NCBI GenBank assembly: GCA_964516295.1
Contig: CAZEYT010000023.1
Location: forward strand, 1 to 38,526
Length of the DNA: 38,526 bases
Direction of reading: 5' to 3'
From: CAZEYT01 sp964516295
GTDB taxonomy: Bacteria; Verrucomicrobiota; Verrucomicrobiia; Chthoniobacterales; Terrimicrobiaceae
Shown: positions 24,983-32,516 of the stretch, one piece after another
How positions within the stretch are numbered: position 1 is the stretch's first letter
Layout: each line of letters starts with the position of its first letter
Position numbers and translations under genes: made by a program
Notes under the pieces: generated by a model
What the model saw: the letters and a program-made list of their open reading frames with translations, nothing else
Database searches by the model: none
Told to the model about the DNA's origin: nothing

Positions 24983-25902
24983 ACAAGTCGTATGCAGGAA
25001 TTTTGTCGGGAAAAGCCGTGGCTGTCCTCATGGGCGGACCGGGAGCCGAGCGCGAGGTCTCTCTCCGCTCCGGAGCCGCCGTAGCCCGGGCTTTGGAGAC
25101 CGTAGGAGCCCGCGTGACCGCCCACGACATTCAGGGTCCCGACTTCACTCTCCCGACCGACACCGACCTCGCCTTCAACATTATCCACGGGACATTTGGC
25201 GAGGACGGCGAGATCCAAACCCTTCTCGACGCCCGCGGCATCCCCTACACCGGCGAAGGAGCACCCGGCAGCAGACTGGCTTTTGACAAGATCGAGACGA
25301 AAATCTGCTTTCGCCAAGCCGGAGTCCCCACCTCGGCGTGGGAGATCCTTGCACCGGGCGAGTCCCCCAAAATGCCGCTTCCCTACGTGGTCAAGGCCCC
25401 ACGCCAGGGCTCCAGTGTGGGCGTTCACATTATCAAACACGAAGCCGAACTGGCCCCGGCCTTGGAAGATTGTTTCCAATACGGTCCGGTCGTTCTCGTG
25501 GAAGAATTTTTCGCTGGCCGCGAACTCACCGTCGGTATTCTCGGCGATGAGGCCCTGCCCATCGTAGAGATCCAGCCGAAGGCGGGATTTTACGACTACC
25601 AAAACAAATACACCAAAGGCGCGTCGGAGTATCACGTCCCCGCCCCGCTCCCCGACGCTCAGACAAGGGCGGTTCAGCAGGCCGCCCTGGCCGCCCACCG
25701 GTCGCTCGGACTGGAAGTGTATTCGCGCGTGGATGTGCTGCTCGGTCCCAACGGCGATCTCAGCGTTTTGGAAATCAACACGATTCCCGGAATGACGGAA
25801 ACGAGCCTCCTGCCGAAGGCGGCGGCCGTTGTCGGCATCGACTTTCCCGCGCTCTGCGAACAAATTGGAGGCCTTTCTTTGGAACGATTCCGGACCGCAT
25901 GA
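24979..25902 (+). CDS. ddl: D-alanine-D-alanine ligase
   Basis: A protein of 307 aa with an ATP-grasp fold. It makes the D-Ala-D-Ala dipeptide consumed by MurF. Visible features are VLMGGPGAEREVSLRSG at the N-terminus, FNIIHGTFGEDGEIQTLLD, GIPYTGEGAPGSRLAFDK, the ATP-binding VKAPRQGSSVGV, VEEFFAGRELTVGIL, and the metal-binding C-terminal LEINTIPGMTETSL. The length matches DdlB-type enzymes. It is coupled to murCB and ftsQ by ATGA overlaps. Confidence 0.97.
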   Translation: MNKSYAGILSGKAVAVLMGGPGAEREVSLRSGAAVARALETVGARVTAHDIQGPDFTLPTDTDLAFNIIHGTFGEDGEIQTLLDARGIPYTGEGAPGSRLAFDKIETKICFRQAGVPTSAWEILAPGESPKMPLPYVVKAPRQGSSVGVHIIKHEAELAPALEDCFQYGPVVLVEEFFAGRELTVGILGDEALPIVEIQPKAGFYDYQNKYTKGASEYHVPAPLPDAQTRAVQQAALAAHRSLGLEVYSRVDVLLGPNGDLSVLEINTIPGMTETSLLPKAAAVVGIDFPALCEQIGGLSLERFRTA

Positions 25903-26846
25903 GACGTCGCGCTCCCCATATTCCCGGCAACCGTCGCCTCCGCGCGCCGCGCGGCCAGCACCTTTTGGATGTCAAGGTGCGGACCGTCACGGCCCGGCGT
26001 CAGCGCCGCAAAATGATCGGCGGCTTTTTTTGGAAAGTCATTCTTCTCGTCGCAATCTGCGTCGCCGGATGGATTGGCGCGGGCACGGTTCTCGACAAGT
26101 TTTTTTTCTCGAATCCCGAATACAACCTCCGGCGCGTCACGGTGGAACTCGACGGCGTCATGACGCGCGAGGAAGCGCTCACCGAAACAGGAATTCGGGA
26201 AGGCGAAAACATCTTCCGCGTCGATCTCGCGAAGGCCGAGAAGGCCCTCCGCGCCATCCCGCAGGTGTCGAATGTGGTGATCGAGCGCCAGTTGCCGGAC
26301 GCTGTTTCGATCACGCTTACCGCCCGCCGACCCGTGGCTTGGGTCGCTCCGTCCGACGAGAATGCCGACCCATTCGACCCCGAGCACTCGCTGCTGGCCG
26401 ATGAGAACGGTTTTCTCATGAAGCCCCGTCTGGTGCATCCCGAGTATTACCACCTCCCGGTGATCTATGGCGTCCGGAGCGACAACATCCGCGACGGAGA
26501 ACCCCTTCACAACGAGGACCTCCGCCGGGCTCTGGCGCTTCTCGATGAAGTCGCCAACAAACCCGAGACCCTGCTTCGCGTGCGGTCCATGAACATCGCG
26601 AAGGGCTATTGCATCGAAGTCACGAGCGACCGAAATGCCCGCATTCTCTTCGCCCCGGAAGATTTCTCGGGCCAGCTGGGCCGCCTGCAACTCCTCCTCG
26701 AACACTGCCGCGAGACCGGCCGCGAGTTGGAATCCGTGAACCTGATGGTCCGCCGAAATACCCCGGTGACCTTTGTCATGGCCTCCGCAGCCGAACCGGC
26801 TCCCGCGAAGCGGACAACACAAAGCGGAAAGGCGGCGAGAAACTGA
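25899..26846 (+). CDS. ftsQ: Cell division protein FtsQ
   Basis: A protein of 315 aa. It has an unusually long, strongly basic cytoplasmic N-terminus (residues 1-38), one membrane span at about 41-62 (GGFFWKVILLVAICVAGWIGA), then a periplasmic POTRA-like domain (NLRRVTVELDGVMTREEALTETGI, then SNVVIERQLPDAVSITLTARRPVAWV). The remainder is the FtsQ beta-domain. It connects early and late divisome proteins and interacts with FtsL/FtsB. Its position between ddl and ftsA is classical. The stop and the ftsA start share one base (TGATG). Confidence 0.9.
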   Translation: MRRRAPHIPGNRRLRAPRGQHLLDVKVRTVTARRQRRKMIGGFFWKVILLVAICVAGWIGAGTVLDKFFFSNPEYNLRRVTVELDGVMTREEALTETGIREGENIFRVDLAKAEKALRAIPQVSNVVIERQLPDAVSITLTARRPVAWVAPSDENADPFDPEHSLLADENGFLMKPRLVHPEYYHLPVIYGVRSDNIRDGEPLHNEDLRRALALLDEVANKPETLLRVRSMNIAKGYCIEVTSDRNARILFAPEDFSGQLGRLQLLLEHCRETGRELESVNLMVRRNTPVTFVMASAAEPAPAKRTTQSGKAARN

Positions 26847-28066
26847 TGGCCCGCGAAGATATCCATGTCGGCCTCGAGATCGGCACCACCAAGGTGTGTG
26901 CGGTCGTCGCCGAATGCCGGGACGATGGCGAGATCCGCCTCCTCGGGGTGGGTGAGGCCCCCTCACGGGGCGTGCGAAAAGGCGAAATCGTTGATTTTGA
27001 AAATGCCTCGAAATGCGTGCATGAAGCTCTTTCGGACGCCGAGGAAAAAAGCGACGTCGAGATCAAGAGCGTCTGGCTCGCCGTTACCGGAAGCCACATC
27101 CAAAGCTTCAACAACCGCGGCTCGGTCGCCATCCCGGAGGAAACCGGAGAGATCACCGACGAAGAAATCCAAGAGGTCGAATACAAGGCCAAGGAAATCA
27201 GCCTCCCGAAGGAAAACGCGATCCTCCACTCGATTATCCAGCACTATTACGTGGACGGCCAAGAGGGCGTTCTGAATCCCATCGGCATGCTGGGCTCACG
27301 TCTCGAGGCGGATTTTCATATCATCCACGGCGTCAAAAACCGGATTCAGAATGCGATCCGCTGCGTCGGGGAATTTCATATCGAGGTCGAAGATGTCGTT
27401 GTCAATTCCCTGGCCTCTGCCCAGGTCGTGCTCGACCAACACCGGAAAGAAGCCGGGGCGGTCGTCGTCGATATCGGCGGTGGCGTCACGGACTACATCG
27501 TCTATCTCGACGGAAGCGTGCGGCACAGCGGCGTGCTGGCGGTCGGTGGCGACCACATCACCAACGACATTTCCATCGGACTTCGCATCCCGATCACCCG
27601 CGCCGAGAAACTGAAAATCGAAGAGGGGTCGGCCGTGCTTGGCAAATCCCTCCCGGGCGAAAAAATCGTTCTCAAGAATGATACCGGCTTCTCCGGCAAG
27701 GAAGTCCAACGCGAAATGCTCAACATGATCATCCACGCGCGCCTCGAGGAGCTTTTCACCCTCCTCCGAAAACGACTCGTCGGCGAGGTGCCGGAACACC
27801 TCCTCGGTGCAGGCATCATGCTCACCGGCGGCTGCAGCCTCATCCGGGGCATTCGCGAAGTTGCCGAATCCGTTTTCGATCTTCCCGTCCACCTCACCCG
27901 CGCCCAAGCGGTTTCCGGACCGACCTCGGCGTTCGAGAATCCCCAGTTTTCGACCTGCATCGGCCTCACCAAATATGCGCAGGCCGTTCGCTCGGAGATG
28001 CCGGAGGAATCGTTCTTCGGCGGCATCCTCAAGCGCGTCGGCAAAAAATTCCGTCTGCCGTTCTAA
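26846..28066 (+). CDS. ftsA: Cell division protein FtsA
   Basis: A protein of 406 aa of the actin superfamily. The phosphate-1 motif is in VGLEIGTTKVCAVVAE near the N-terminus. Further motifs are VVVDIGGGVTDYIVY (phosphate 2), VLAVGGDHITNDISIGLRIP and IMLTGGCSLIRGI. The C-terminal GGILKRVGKKFRLPF is an amphipathic membrane-targeting helix of the usual FtsA kind. FtsA tethers FtsZ filaments to the membrane and recruits later divisome proteins. It is coupled to ftsQ and lies 17 nt before ftsZ. Confidence 0.96.
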   Translation: MAREDIHVGLEIGTTKVCAVVAECRDDGEIRLLGVGEAPSRGVRKGEIVDFENASKCVHEALSDAEEKSDVEIKSVWLAVTGSHIQSFNNRGSVAIPEETGEITDEEIQEVEYKAKEISLPKENAILHSIIQHYYVDGQEGVLNPIGMLGSRLEADFHIIHGVKNRIQNAIRCVGEFHIEVEDVVVNSLASAQVVLDQHRKEAGAVVVDIGGGVTDYIVYLDGSVRHSGVLAVGGDHITNDISIGLRIPITRAEKLKIEEGSAVLGKSLPGEKIVLKNDTGFSGKEVQREMLNMIIHARLEELFTLLRKRLVGEVPEHLLGAGIMLTGGCSLIRGIREVAESVFDLPVHLTRAQAVSGPTSAFENPQFSTCIGLTKYAQAVRSEMPEESFFGGILKRVGKKFRLPF

Positions 28067-28083
28067 CCCGAAAGCCCCAATCC

Positions 28084-29424
28084 ATGATCACCATTCCGAA
28101 GTTCCTCGACCGCTCGTCCGAACCGGTGGTGCGATTGATCGGGATCGGAAATGCCGGAGTGAATCTGGCGGACCGGATCACCATGGCGGGCATGCAAGGT
28201 GTCGGTGTGGTCGCCATGAACTCCGACCTCCAATCGCTCTCGTCTTCGGTCGCTGCACAAAAGGTCGCCCTCGGTCCGCTGGCCACACGCGGGCTCGGCG
28301 CAGGCGGGGATCCGGAGATCGGCTCGGACGCCGCCCGCGAATCGGCAGCCGATATCGAGGAGGCTGTCTCGGGAGCCGATATCGTTTTCCTGTGCGGCGG
28401 TCTTGGCGGAGGCACAGCTTCCGGAGCGGCCGGGATCGTAGCCGAGGCCGCGAAGCAGGCGGGAGCCCTTCTCATCGCCGTGGTTACCACCCCCTTTGCC
28501 TTCGAAGGCCGACGCCGGACCTCCCAGGCGGCGGCGGCCATTCAGGAAATCGAGGCTCAGGCCGATGCGGTGATTCATTTTGAAAATGACCGCATGGCCG
28601 AGCTCTCCGCCCCGCGCGCCGGGGTCTCGGAAACCTTTGCCGCCTGTGACGATGTTCTCACGGGGTGTGTCTTTTCGCTCGTTCGACTTCTCGCGACACC
28701 CGGGCCGCTCGCCGTCGGGCTCCCGGATCTGCTCGCCGTGCTCCGCGGCGGGAACGAAGCGTCCCTTTTCGGAACCGGCAGCAGCTCGGGAGACAATCGC
28801 GCACATGAAGCCCTCGAACAGGCCCTCCGGAGCCCGCTCCTCGACCGGGGGAGGCTCTTGGATGACGCTGCGAGCCTGCTCGTGCATGTGTCCGGTCCGG
28901 CCGATCTCTCCTTCGCCGAGGCCACGGTGATTCTTTCGGAAATCTCCAAACACACCTCGGATTCCGCACAGATTCATCTGGGCGTCAGCACGGTCCCGCA
29001 ATCGGGGATCCCTGTTGTCGTGACGCTCCTCGGGAAATGCGGGTCCGCCCCGGCTCAGCCCGCCAGGGAACGCCAGGTCACTCCCGCACGTCGCTCCGTG
29101 ACCCCGCCGCCCAAGCCAGTCCGCACGCCGGAACCCGAGGCCTCTGTTCAGTCCGACTTCAGCGAACCCGGGATTGGCACCCCTTCGCCCGAAGAAGCAG
29201 AAACCGCTGCGCCCACCCCCATCCAGCCGATTGCCCCGGCACGGGCTCCGCGGCCGGCTCCCGAGCCGACCAAGCCCAAGCCAACCTCTCCGAAGGTGCG
29301 CCAGGAGACCCTTCAATTCGAGCCCGTCGCCCGCGGCCGCTTCGAAAAAATCGAGCCGACCATCGTGGAAGGCGAAGATCTCGACGTCCCGACTTTCCTG
29401 CGCCAGAACAACAAGCGGCGCTGA
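28084..29424 (+). CDS. ftsZ: Divergent FtsZ with altered GTPase motifs
   Basis: A protein of 446 aa at the standard ftsZ position. The FtsZ skeleton is clear: RLIGIGNAGVN (T1), AMNSDLQSL, TRGLGAGGDPEIG, VVTTPFAFEGRRR, HFENDRM, and the second domain ending near 320. A Pro/Ala-rich linker (about 321-430) leads to a normal C-terminal peptide (DLDVPTFLRQ) for binding FtsA, with a basic tail. Two catalytic motifs deviate. The T4 tubulin signature, usually GGGTGTG, is GGGTASG (108-114). The T7 loop, usually N-x-D-F-A-D, aligns as A-V-G-L-P-D (210-215), so the Asn and first Asp are lost and only the second Asp remains. Polymerisation or GTP hydrolysis may therefore differ. No second ftsZ is in the window. 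Confidence 0.88.
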   Translation: MITIPKFLDRSSEPVVRLIGIGNAGVNLADRITMAGMQGVGVVAMNSDLQSLSSSVAAQKVALGPLATRGLGAGGDPEIGSDAARESAADIEEAVSGADIVFLCGGLGGGTASGAAGIVAEAAKQAGALLIAVVTTPFAFEGRRRTSQAAAAIQEIEAQADAVIHFENDRMAELSAPRAGVSETFAACDDVLTGCVFSLVRLLATPGPLAVGLPDLLAVLRGGNEASLFGTGSSSGDNRAHEALEQALRSPLLDRGRLLDDAASLLVHVSGPADLSFAEATVILSEISKHTSDSAQIHLGVSTVPQSGIPVVVTLLGKCGSAPAQPARERQVTPARRSVTPPPKPVRTPEPEASVQSDFSEPGIGTPSPEEAETAAPTPIQPIAPARAPRPAPEPTKPKPTSPKVRQETLQFEPVARGRFEKIEPTIVEGEDLDVPTFLRQNNKRR

Positions 29425-29443
29425 CCCTTTCCATCCAGACACA

Positions 29444-29487
29444 ACAACGCCGCAGAGTCTTTCGAGACCTGCGGCGTTGTCCGTTTT
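29444..29487 (+). terminator. Strong intrinsic terminator after ftsZ
   Basis: A 12-bp perfect stem (ACAACGCCGCAG with CTGCGGCGTTGT, 29444-29455 and 29469-29480) continues, after one bulged A, into GTCT/AGAC closing a TTCG tetraloop (29461-29464). CCGTTTT follows on the plus strand. It ends the dcw operon. Since the RNA-binding protein gene converges from the other side, it may stop both, though the T-tract is better on the plus strand. Confidence 0.88.
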
Positions 29488-29511
29488 AAGATGTTTCTTC
29501 TCGCGCGAGGT

Positions 29512-29898
29512 TTAGTAGCGACGGGCGTCGCGTCCTCCGCGTCCGCCGGCACCACCACGTCCGCCGCCGCCACCGCCACCGCGACGATCATCACGAAAGT
29601 CGCGGCGCGGGCCATCGAACGAACGGCCGCCACCACCGGGAGCACGCTCCTCGCGGGGACGGGCTTCATTGACGGTCAATGCCCGTCCATCAAGGTCCTT
29701 GCCGTGGAAAGCTGCGATGGCCGCCTGGGCCTCCGCATCGCTGCCCATCGTCACGAAGGCAAAGCCGCGCGAACGGCCGGTGAATTTATCCTGCATCAGC
29801 ATGACTTCCGAAACGGTGCCGCTCTGCGAGAACAGGTCTTGGATCGCGATCTCTGTCGTGTTGAACGAGAGATTGCCCACATAGAGTTTGTTGCCCAT
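29512..29898 (-). CDS. Glycine-rich RNA-binding protein (single RRM)
   Basis: A protein of 128 aa. One RRM domain fills residues 3-80, with RNP2 LYVGNL (5-10) and RNP1 RGFAFVTM (44-51). A low-complexity Arg/Gly/Asp tail follows (GGGGRSFDGPRRDFRDDRRG, then a run of Gly and RGG). This is the bacterial glycine-rich RRM type, often cold-induced in cyanobacteria and others, and thought to act as an RNA chaperone. It is transcribed alone, convergent with ftsZ. The 216-nt gap upstream contains two small inverted repeats near the gene (GGGTTGAAACCC and CCCG-AAGAA-CGGG on the minus strand) that could form a structured 5' leader. No good ribosome site is visible. Confidence 0.93.
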   Translation of the reverse strand: MGNKLYVGNLSFNTTEIAIQDLFSQSGTVSEVMLMQDKFTGRSRGFAFVTMGSDAEAQAAIAAFHGKDLDGRALTVNEARPREERAPGGGGRSFDGPRRDFRDDRRGGGGGGGRGGAGGRGGRDARRY

Positions 29899-30114
29899 GG
29901 TCTATTTTTATTTCAACGCACTGGGATCGATGACTGTTCCCGTTCTTCGGGTTTCAACCCACCACCGGAATCTTCCGCACGGGGGGTTTCCAAATCGCGA
30001 CCTCAACTGCTGATTTGCGCTTATTGTCGGTTTTCGACCGTTTGGCAAACGATTTCTTGGCAAAAGCATGAGAGCGGTTGACCTCGGGCCCGGTTTTCCA
30101 GACAGTCCCGGGTG

Positions 30115-30639
30115 ATGTTCCGGAGGCAAATCGGATGGATTCTGATCTTTTTCGCGCTCGCGTTGGCGCCGTCCCACGCGGCGGAGGAGATCCGCGTTCC
30201 TTTCAATTTTCAATGGGGCGAGTCGGCCCTGCGGCTCGAAGACAGCCTCAAACGCGTGCAGGCCCGGGTGGTCGAGCGGCGCACGGTTCAGAACCGCTCA
30301 GTGCTCGTCGTGGAGGGCATCCCCCAAAAACTCCTCATCCGTGCCCTTTTCTATTTTGACGGTGATTCGCTGAGCGAAATCGAGCTCCACTATGGCGACC
30401 GCTCTTGGGACGGCGTGCAGTATGGACAGTTTTTCGACCAAACCCGGCGGAACATCGACACGAAATACGGAATGGGCCGCGTGATCGCCCGCCAAAAGAC
30501 CCGCGAGGGCGATGTGCTCCAGACCCTCATCGGCTACCAATGGGTCCAGGCCACCACCTCGCTCCAGCTTTTCCTCTACACGGCCGAGCGCGGTGCGGAC
30601 ACGCTGCGCGTGCTGAGCCTCCACTACAAGGGCGTCTGA
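30115..30639 (+). CDS. Secreted hypothetical protein
   Basis: A protein of 174 aa from the ATG at 30115 (a GTG immediately precedes it). A signal peptide is clear: basic start (MFRRQ), hydrophobic core (IGWILIFFALALAP), and a likely cleavage after SHA-A. The mature part (about 150 aa) has no Cys and is rich in charged residues and predicted beta-strands (LLIRALFYFDGDSLSEIELHYGD, VLQTLIGYQWVQATTSLQLFLY). I recognise no family. It lies 12 nt before the ABC transporter genes and is probably co-transcribed, so a role connected with that exporter is possible but not shown. Confidence 0.75.
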   Translation: MFRRQIGWILIFFALALAPSHAAEEIRVPFNFQWGESALRLEDSLKRVQARVVERRTVQNRSVLVVEGIPQKLLIRALFYFDGDSLSEIELHYGDRSWDGVQYGQFFDQTRRNIDTKYGMGRVIARQKTREGDVLQTLIGYQWVQATTSLQLFLYTAERGADTLRVLSLHYKGV

Positions 30640-30651
30640 CCCTCCCTTCGC

Positions 30652-31392
30652 ATGAACAGCGACGTTGTCTTGGAGGTGAAAAACCTCCGCAAGGAATTCG
30701 GCGGCACCGTGGCCGTGGAAGATCTCAACCTGACCCTGCATCGCGGAGAGATCCTCGGCCTGCTCGGGGTCAACGGAGCAGGCAAGACGACGGCGATGAA
30801 CATGATCCTCGGCCTCACGGCACCGACGTCGGGCTCGATCCATGCCTTTGGCCTGCCGATGCCGCGCCATCGGATCGAAATCCTCCGCCGAAGCAACTTT
30901 TGCTCGGCTTACGCCCCGCTGCCGTCGAATCTTCTCGTCTGGCAAAACCTCCTCGTCTTTTCACTGATCTACCGCGTGAAGAACCGCCGAGCCCGCACGG
31001 CCGAACTTCTCGACATGCTGGAAATCTCCCACCTCCGCGACCGGGTCACAGGCCAGCTCTCCTCGGGCGAATCCACCCGCGTCAATCTTTGCAAAGCCCT
31101 CCTGAATTCCCCCGAGCTCCTGATGCTCGATGAGCCCACCGCGAGCCTCGACCCCGACATCGCCGACAAGGTCCGAAAAACCCTCCGCCGCGTGCAGAAA
31201 GAATCCGGTATCGCCATGCTCTATACATCGCACAACATGCGCGACATCGAGGAGGTCTGCGATCGCGTTCTCTTTATCCACCATGGCAGGGTCCTCGCCG
31301 AAGGAACGCCGCAGGAAGTGGTCAAAGCCTCGAACCACGAGTCGCTGGAGGAAATGTTCATCGAGCTCGCCCGCGCCACGCGTACGCCATGA
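30652..31392 (+). CDS. ABC transporter ATP-binding protein
   Basis: A protein of 246 aa, a typical ABC-2-type ATPase. Walker A GVNGAGKTT is at 39-47, the signature is LSSGE (136-140, a variant of LSGGQ), Walker B is LLMLDEP (156-162) with the D-loop SLD, and the switch His is 194 in TSHNM. Where the Q-loop glutamine is expected, the sequence reads NFCSAYAPLPSNLLVWQNL with no Gln at the usual place. The protein powers the adjacent permease, which starts inside its stop (ATGA). The substrate is unknown; NodI/YadG-like exporters of lipids, polysaccharide or drugs are the nearest comparison. Confidence 0.92.
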   Translation: MNSDVVLEVKNLRKEFGGTVAVEDLNLTLHRGEILGLLGVNGAGKTTAMNMILGLTAPTSGSIHAFGLPMPRHRIEILRRSNFCSAYAPLPSNLLVWQNLLVFSLIYRVKNRRARTAELLDMLEISHLRDRVTGQLSSGESTRVNLCKALLNSPELLMLDEPTASLDPDIADKVRKTLRRVQKESGIAMLYTSHNMRDIEEVCDRVLFIHHGRVLAEGTPQEVVKASNHESLEEMFIELARATRTP

Positions 31393-32189
31393 TCCCGCTT
31401 CCCGTCATCACCGGCCTCGTCCTCCGCTACGTTCTGCTCTACTCGCGCAATGCCATCCGGCTGGTCGAGCTCGTCTTCTGGCCGGCCGTGGACCTCATGG
31501 TCTGGGGATTTCTCACCCTATACCTCAAGGAAAACACCAGTGGCGACTTCCCGCAGTTCATCACGTTCCTCATCGGAGCCATGATTTTTTGGGACGTGCT
31601 CTTTCGAGCTCAACAGGGTCTCGCCATCTCGTTTTTGGAAGACGTCTGGACGCGCAATCTTCTCAACGTCTTCGTCGCGCCCGTCCGCCCCTCCGACTAC
31701 GTCATCGCCACGGCCATTGTCGGCACCCTTCGCGTCGCCGTCACCGTGCTCGTCCTCGCTGTCCTCGCCTGGGTTGGCTATTCCTTCCGGCTTTGGGATT
31801 TCCAACTTCTGCTCATCCCTTTCTTTGCCCATCTTCTCCTCTTTGGGTGGGCTCTCGGCATGATCTCCGTCTCGCTCATCCTGCGGTGGGGCCAGGCCGC
31901 CGAATCGCTTGGCTGGGCCGTCCCCTTCCTCATCCAGCCGGTGTCCTGCGTCTTTTATCCGGTGAGCGTGCTGCCGCCATGGCTCCAACCCGTGGCCTAC
32001 TCGCTGCCGTCCACCCACGTCTTCGAAGGCATGCGCGCCGTGCTCGCCGGAAACCCGCTTCCGCATGGTGACCTCCTCGCGGCCACCGGACTCAACGTCC
32101 TCTTCCTCGCCCTGGCCGCCTGGCTCTTTGCCCTGACCCTCCAAAGTGCCCGCGAACGCGGCCTGCTCGTCAAAATCGCCACGCAATAG
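31389..32189 (+). CDS. ABC-2 type transporter permease
   Basis: A protein of 266 aa with about six membrane spans, among them LVFWPAVDLMVWGFLTLYL, FITFLIGAMIFWDVLFRAQ, VAVTVLVLAVLAWVGYSF, FFAHLLLFGWALGMISVSLI and VLFLALAAWLFALTL. The PVSCVFYPVSVLPPWLQPVA segment, followed by the SLPSTHVFEGMRAVL loop, is characteristic of ABC-2 permeases. It forms the channel of the exporter with the preceding ATPase (ATGA overlap). It is the last gene before the riboswitch-controlled unit. Confidence 0.92.
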   Translation: MIPLPVITGLVLRYVLLYSRNAIRLVELVFWPAVDLMVWGFLTLYLKENTSGDFPQFITFLIGAMIFWDVLFRAQQGLAISFLEDVWTRNLLNVFVAPVRPSDYVIATAIVGTLRVAVTVLVLAVLAWVGYSFRLWDFQLLLIPFFAHLLLFGWALGMISVSLILRWGQAAESLGWAVPFLIQPVSCVFYPVSVLPPWLQPVAYSLPSTHVFEGMRAVLAGNPLPHGDLLAATGLNVLFLALAAWLFALTLQSARERGLLVKIATQ

Positions 32190-32206
32190 ACAGAACCCAA
32201 AACCGG

Positions 32207-32230
32207 CTGACATTAGAAAATCTAATTCAG
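32207..32230 (+). repeat. AT-rich inverted repeat upstream of the riboswitch promoter
   Basis: CTGA-C-ATTAGA, a 3-nt loop AAA, then TCTAAT-TCAG: a 10-bp dyad with one bulged base, 17 nt after the permease stop and 2 nt before the -35 of the next transcription unit. It lacks a trailing T-run on the plus strand, so it is either a weak terminator or an operator. Confidence 0.55.
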
Positions 32231-32232
32231 CC

Positions 32233-32261
32233 TTGACCCGGCCCGCCCGTCCGTCTATTCC
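32233..32261 (+). promoter_or_regulatory. Putative promoter of the riboswitch-PEP-CTERM unit
   Basis: TTGACC (32233-32238), 17-bp spacer, TATTCC (32256-32261). The -35 matches 5/6 and the -10 matches 3/6. An AT-rich tract (TTAGAAAATCTAATT) lies just upstream. The start site would fall near 32268, leaving about 250 nt of leader before the ATG at 32517. Confidence 0.5.
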
Positions 32262-32311
32262 TCAAAGCACAGGGAAAACTTTCCCCAGCTGCTCTTTTCA
32301 TTACCAACCAA

Positions 32312-32516
32312 TCCGTCGGCCTAGGAAAGCGGGGTGAAACTCCCCCACTGTCGCGCAAAGGTCAAAGTCCGGGTTCGAACCGGCGGAGAAAACCACACCG
32401 TCCTGAAATGGACAACGGCAGCGCATGACTGTCCGTGTGGGGGTAGTCCTTTTTCTAAACGGGGGAAAGACTGTCCATTAACATCCCCGTCTCGAGAAAG
32501 AAAAAGGAGTCACGTC
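32312..32516 (+). ncRNA. Cobalamin-riboswitch-like leader, compact aptamer plus expression platform
   Basis: The P1 stem pairs 32312-32319 (TCCGTCGG) with 32380-32387 (CCGGCGGA), 8 bp including one GU. Inside lie the B12 core elements: GGAAAGC (32324-32330), GGGGTGAAACTCCCC (32331-32345), ACTGTCGCGCAAAGG (32347-32361), and a B12-box-like AGTCCGGGTTCGAACCGGC (32366-32384). The variable side arm of long cobalamin riboswitches is absent, so this would be a short variant. A hairpin GTCC-TGAAAT-GGAC (32400-32413) sits where the kissing-loop P13 is expected. Downstream, GTGGGGGTAGT (32437-32447) is nearly complementary to the aptamer's ACTCCCCCAC, GGACA (32410-32414) can pair instead with TGTCC (32430-32434), and ACGGGG/CCCCGT (32459/32485) may fold just before the AAGGAG ribosome site at 32504. 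The gap of 327 nt between genes is thus almost wholly regulatory. Confidence 0.7.

Noticed and set aside
32366..32387. tRNA T-arm-like GGTTCGAACC
   Set aside because: The flanking bases do not form a 5-bp T stem in register, and no D-arm, anticodon arm or acceptor stem can be built. The segment fits the B12-box and P1 of the riboswitch-like leader instead.
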